DNA from: JACKHO01 sp041398745 | GTDB taxonomy: Bacteria; Planctomycetota; Planctomycetia; Planctomycetales; Planctomycetaceae | DNA length: 64,000 nucleotides | Direction of reading: 5' to 3' | Assembly: GCA_041398745.1 (NCBI GenBank) | Contig: JAWKUB010000003.1 | Coordinates: 992,001 to 1,056,000 of the forward strand | Part shown: in pieces, positions 61,601 to 64,000 of the stretch | How the letters are laid out: every line of letters starts with the position of its first letter | Position numbering within the stretch: the stretch's first letter is position 1 | Notes under the pieces: model-generated | Told to the model about the DNA's origin: nothing | Database searches by the model: none | What the model saw: the letters and a program-made list of their open reading frames with translations, nothing else | Made by a program: the position numbers and the translations under genes

Positions 61601-62041
61601 GACGCCTCCTGGGGACTGCTAAACACTTGAACTTCATTTCACGAGGTGGGTCCAATTTCAACGCAACCTCTGATCCCAGTTTCGCGCTCATCTGCACCTT
61701 TGGTACGTAGGCGGACCCAGGGGCCGAGTTTTGGGCCAAACCGAGAGAAGGTCTTACTACGGATTCTCCGCTCTTCGCAGAAATCGATGGTGCGGTGCTC
61801 TCGCACACCCGGACCTTGTGATTGTTGCTTTAGATTCATCGCCGAAATGCTTTTCCCGAGTCATCGGCGTGCCGAGAAAGCTGCTCGCAGGGCATGATCC
61901 ACTTGTACCGAGATCTGCGAATGGATGACCTTGGAACTTGGGATGCGTCTCGCTGTTGCCGTACTCGTCTGCTTGAACGTGAACGACAATGAGTTCGCAC
62001 GGCGATACGCCGCCTGTCTCTCCGCCTCAGTGCATCGGAGC
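61601..62041. other. intergenic stretch, no supported gene
   Basis: About 440 bases between the IstB remnant and the DUF3883 gene. Several short overlapping frames exist, but none has a ribosome site, domain or codon pattern to support it. Confidence 0.45.
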
Positions 62042-62859
62042 ATGCAGGATATGGAGACTACAAGGGATGAGTCGCAGGCAAGTAGAGAATGGTCAAAGAA
62101 CGAAGTTCAACTGATCGTCGCTGACTACTTCGACATGCTCGAAGCGGAAGCACTCGACAGACAGTACAAGAAGTCGGACCACCGCAAGGCTCTCGCTCCT
62201 CATCTTGCTGGACGTTACGATGGTTCCATTGAGTTCAAGCATCAGAACATCAGTGTCGTACTAGTAACGCATGGCTTGCCCTACATTGAGGGTTACAAGC
62301 CAAGAGGTAACTATCAGAGCTTGCTGGCGAAAGAGATCGACGCCTACCTCGACCAAAATCCGGGGCTGCTTCAGAGAATTGCGGCGGCTCCGTCACTGAA
62401 TCCTAGCGAGCCACAGAAGGTCGTTAGACCGAACTTGTCAACGGTAATCGTCGATCCTCCTGAAAAGATCACACCGCCGAAGCTAAGCGAAAAGCCTTGG
62501 CTGAGCAGTTCGTACTTGACCTTGAGCGTTACCGGCTCAATCTAGCTGGGAGAGACGATCTTGCCCAGAGGGTCATTTGGGCATCACGGGACATTGGTGA
62601 TGGACTTGGTTTTGACATTCTGTCTTTCGATGAAGCCAACGATTCGGAAAAAATGCTTGAAGTGAAGGCAACCGCACTCGGGAAGTTCTTCCCCTTCTAT
62701 GTTGCAGCCAATGAGCTTCGCTGCTCAGAAGATGTCCCCGATCAATTTCATCTGTTCAGGGTCTTCGATTTCGGACGAACGCCTCGGCTCTATATACTGA
62801 GAGGGGCACTAAGCCAGATGTGCCAACTTGATCCTGTGCTTTACCGAGCCGTGCTATGA
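62042..62859 (+). pseudogene. DUF3883 protein gene split by one missing base
   Basis: The first part (from about 62042) has WSKNEVQLIVADYFDML, then IEFKHQNISVVLV and PYIEGYKPRGNYQSLL, the N-terminal domain of DUF3883 proteins. The second part, from about 62497 in another frame, has AEQFVLDLERYRL, then VIWASRDIGDGLGFDILSF and LEVKAT, the PD-(D/E)xK-like DUF3883 core. Adding one G after AAAAG near 62494 would restore SEKALAEQFVLDLE and a protein of about 270 residues. The gene is either newly inactivated or affected by a sequencing error. DUF3883 proteins are linked with restriction or defence. The end overlaps the nuclease gene start (ATGA). Confidence 0.78.
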
Positions 62860-63599
62860 ACCCAAGGCGCATTCGCCACGCATTGCTTGTCACCATCTTC
62901 CTACTTGGCAGTTGGCTCATCGCCGCACCACCGAAAGTCATTGACGTGTTCAGTGGCAAGGTTGTCGGTGTAACTGACGGCGACACTATTACAGTGCTGG
63001 TCAACAACCAGTCAGTCAAAGTTCGTCTTGAGGGAATCGACGCTCCCGAGTCTGGTCAGAGCTTCGGCTCCAAGTCAAAACTGGCTCTCTCAGCACTGGT
63101 GTTCGCCAAGCAAGTGACTGTCAAAAAGACGGGTGAGGACAAGTATGGCCGCACACTTGGCGTCGTATCGGTTGGGAACGTCGATGCCAACGCCAAGATG
63201 ATTCAAGACGGATGGGCATGGCACTACAAGGAGTACAATGACGAGGATCGGCTCGCAAAGTTAGAACTAGAAGCTCGGGCAGCCAAGCGGGGACTTTGGG
63301 CCGAGACTAATGCACTGGCTCCATGGAGCTATCGTGCAAGAAAGGCTTTGCCGCAGACAAGGCAAGCAGTTGCTCCGACAACGGCGAAGGTGCCACGAAC
63401 ACCACCGCCAACGCCCCAGGTGCCTCGAACACCTCCGACGACACCACAAGTCAAACCGGCTGAAACGACTGCAACGTACTGGCTAAACACGTCTTCGGGA
63501 GTTCGACACAACGCACGCTGCCAGTATTTCAAGAACACAAAGAATGGACGGCCCTGCGGACCGAATGATGGAAAAGCATGTGGCATTTGCGGTGGCTAA
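62856..63599 (+). CDS. secreted thermonuclease (SNase family) with Cys-rich tail
   Basis: A 247-residue protein with an N-terminal signal-like segment (HALLVTIFLLGSWLIAAPP), then the staphylococcal nuclease fold: VKVRLEGIDAPE (catalytic Arg and Asp region), DKYGRTLGVV and MIQDGWAWHYKEY. A Pro/Thr linker with a repeated PRTPP unit leads to a C-terminal motif RHNARCQYFKNTKNGRPCG, then a CGICGG end. It hydrolyses DNA or RNA with calcium in the family. The start overlaps the DUF3883 stop, so the pair may act together against incoming DNA. The tail is a usual add-on in bacterial homologues. Confidence 0.88.
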   Translation: MNPRRIRHALLVTIFLLGSWLIAAPPKVIDVFSGKVVGVTDGDTITVLVNNQSVKVRLEGIDAPESGQSFGSKSKLALSALVFAKQVTVKKTGEDKYGRTLGVVSVGNVDANAKMIQDGWAWHYKEYNDEDRLAKLELEARAAKRGLWAETNALAPWSYRARKALPQTRQAVAPTTAKVPRTPPPTPQVPRTPPTTPQVKPAETTATYWLNTSSGVRHNARCQYFKNTKNGRPCGPNDGKACGICGG

Positions 63600-63802
63600 G
63601 TATGCGAAATGCAAGAACCCCGACCTCGTATGGTCAAAATACTGAACCGACCTCAAAGTTCTTTGACAATCAGGTGTTATCAATCGAAATCGCAGTCGAT
63701 TTCAGCCGAGAGTAGATCGCGAACTCGACGAATGGCTCTCGAAATGGGCCATGTTTCATGGTCGACGCGTACCTTCATCGCACGATTCCGTGCAGCTGCG
63801 CG

Positions 63803-64000
63803 TCACACAGCGCCGCGGTGGTAGAAATTTAGCATGTCACCGAGTCGCTCACGGCATTCGAAGCTGCCAGCGACCTCCTCAGCATCGACTGGTTGAATCA
63901 ACTCACTGCCGAGTCCCTGATGATTTCGTTCTGCGTGGTAATGCTCGACGTATTCGCGAACGGCGTTCTCCAGTGACTTGCGTCCGAAGAAGATCATCCG
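63803..64000 (-). CDS. transposase/integrase-core C-terminal fragment (cut by window edge)
   Basis: About 64 residues are visible, with ENAVREYVEHYHAERNHQGL, the conserved end of IS3/IS481-type integrase-core transposases. The frame continues off the right edge, so the catalytic DDE part lies outside the window. The last 30 residues are a non-conserved tail. Confidence 0.75.
   Translation of the reverse strand, partial: RMIFFGRKSLENAVREYVEHYHAERNHQGLGSELIQPVDAEEVAGSFECRERLGDMLNFYHRGAV

Noticed and set aside
61646..61928. Overlapping short frames before the DUF3883 gene
   Set aside because: No ribosome site, domain or consistent codon use.
1..64000. CRISPR arrays, rRNA and complete tRNA genes
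   Set aside because: No regularly spaced short repeats with unique spacers, and no rRNA or full tRNA pattern was found by eye. A covariance-model scan would settle tRNAs and small RNAs.

Overview
The window looks like chromosomal DNA of a planctomycete (phylum Planctomycetota). This is inferred from an extracytoplasmic-function-type sigma factor encoded just upstream of a very large membrane-anchored Ser/Thr kinase, from a second copy of that kinase, and from small proteins beside a ubiquitin-like gene set that I recall from planctomycetes. No rRNA, tRNA or CRISPR array was seen.

Left region (1-9.8 kb): the truncated end of a large serine recombinase, a terminator, then a plus-strand island. 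It encodes DUF1257, DUF2997, a TOPRIM-like protein and a Ycf46-like AAA+ ATPase. After several small unknown genes and a divergent XRE regulator come the parts of a ubiquitin-like conjugation pathway: a ThiS/MoaD-like beta-grasp protein, a single polypeptide joining an E2-like domain to a Cys-rich RING-like domain, a JAB/JAMM peptidase with an intact metal site, and a minimal E1/ThiF adenylyltransferase. A 44-residue membrane peptide and a terminator close it.

Middle region (10-29 kb): a decayed IS630 element and an RNase Z-like hydrolase, then a minus-strand block of small lipoproteins, membrane proteins and an LRR protein. The block also holds two paralogous kinase-TM-YD/RHS-repeat-PDZ proteins and the sigma factor. 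Eight sites upstream of the small genes or two-gene units share GTCAC-N18-TAYNGG with exactly 18 bases between the boxes. They probably form a local regulon, most simply of the adjacent sigma factor. Kinase copy 1 carries two compensating frameshifts in its catalytic domain.

Mobile-element scar (29-32 kb): an IstA remnant, a tyrosine recombinase and an ISAs1-family element inactivated by a stop codon and a poly-G frameshift.

Right region (32-61.4 kb): a membrane-anchored M48-like protein with an altered HExxH motif, a divergent KAP-type membrane NTPase, then a collinear plus-strand operon of about 25.6 kb. It encodes two unknown proteins (one with zinc ribbons), a small membrane protein, a tubulin/FtsZ-superfamily protein, an Hsp70/actin-fold ATPase with a zinc-ribbon N-terminus, a secreted membrane-anchored protein, a secreted VWA protein, two coiled-coil proteins (one membrane-anchored with a TPR-like end), a zinc-finger protein with a GrpE-like end, an Hsp70 and a helical protein. 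Several genes overlap or abut, so they probably build one envelope-associated machine. This operon and the ubiquitin-like island are the most interesting parts of the window.

Right end (61.4-64 kb): an IstB remnant, a DUF3883 gene split by one missing base, a secreted thermonuclease, and the end of a transposase running off the window.
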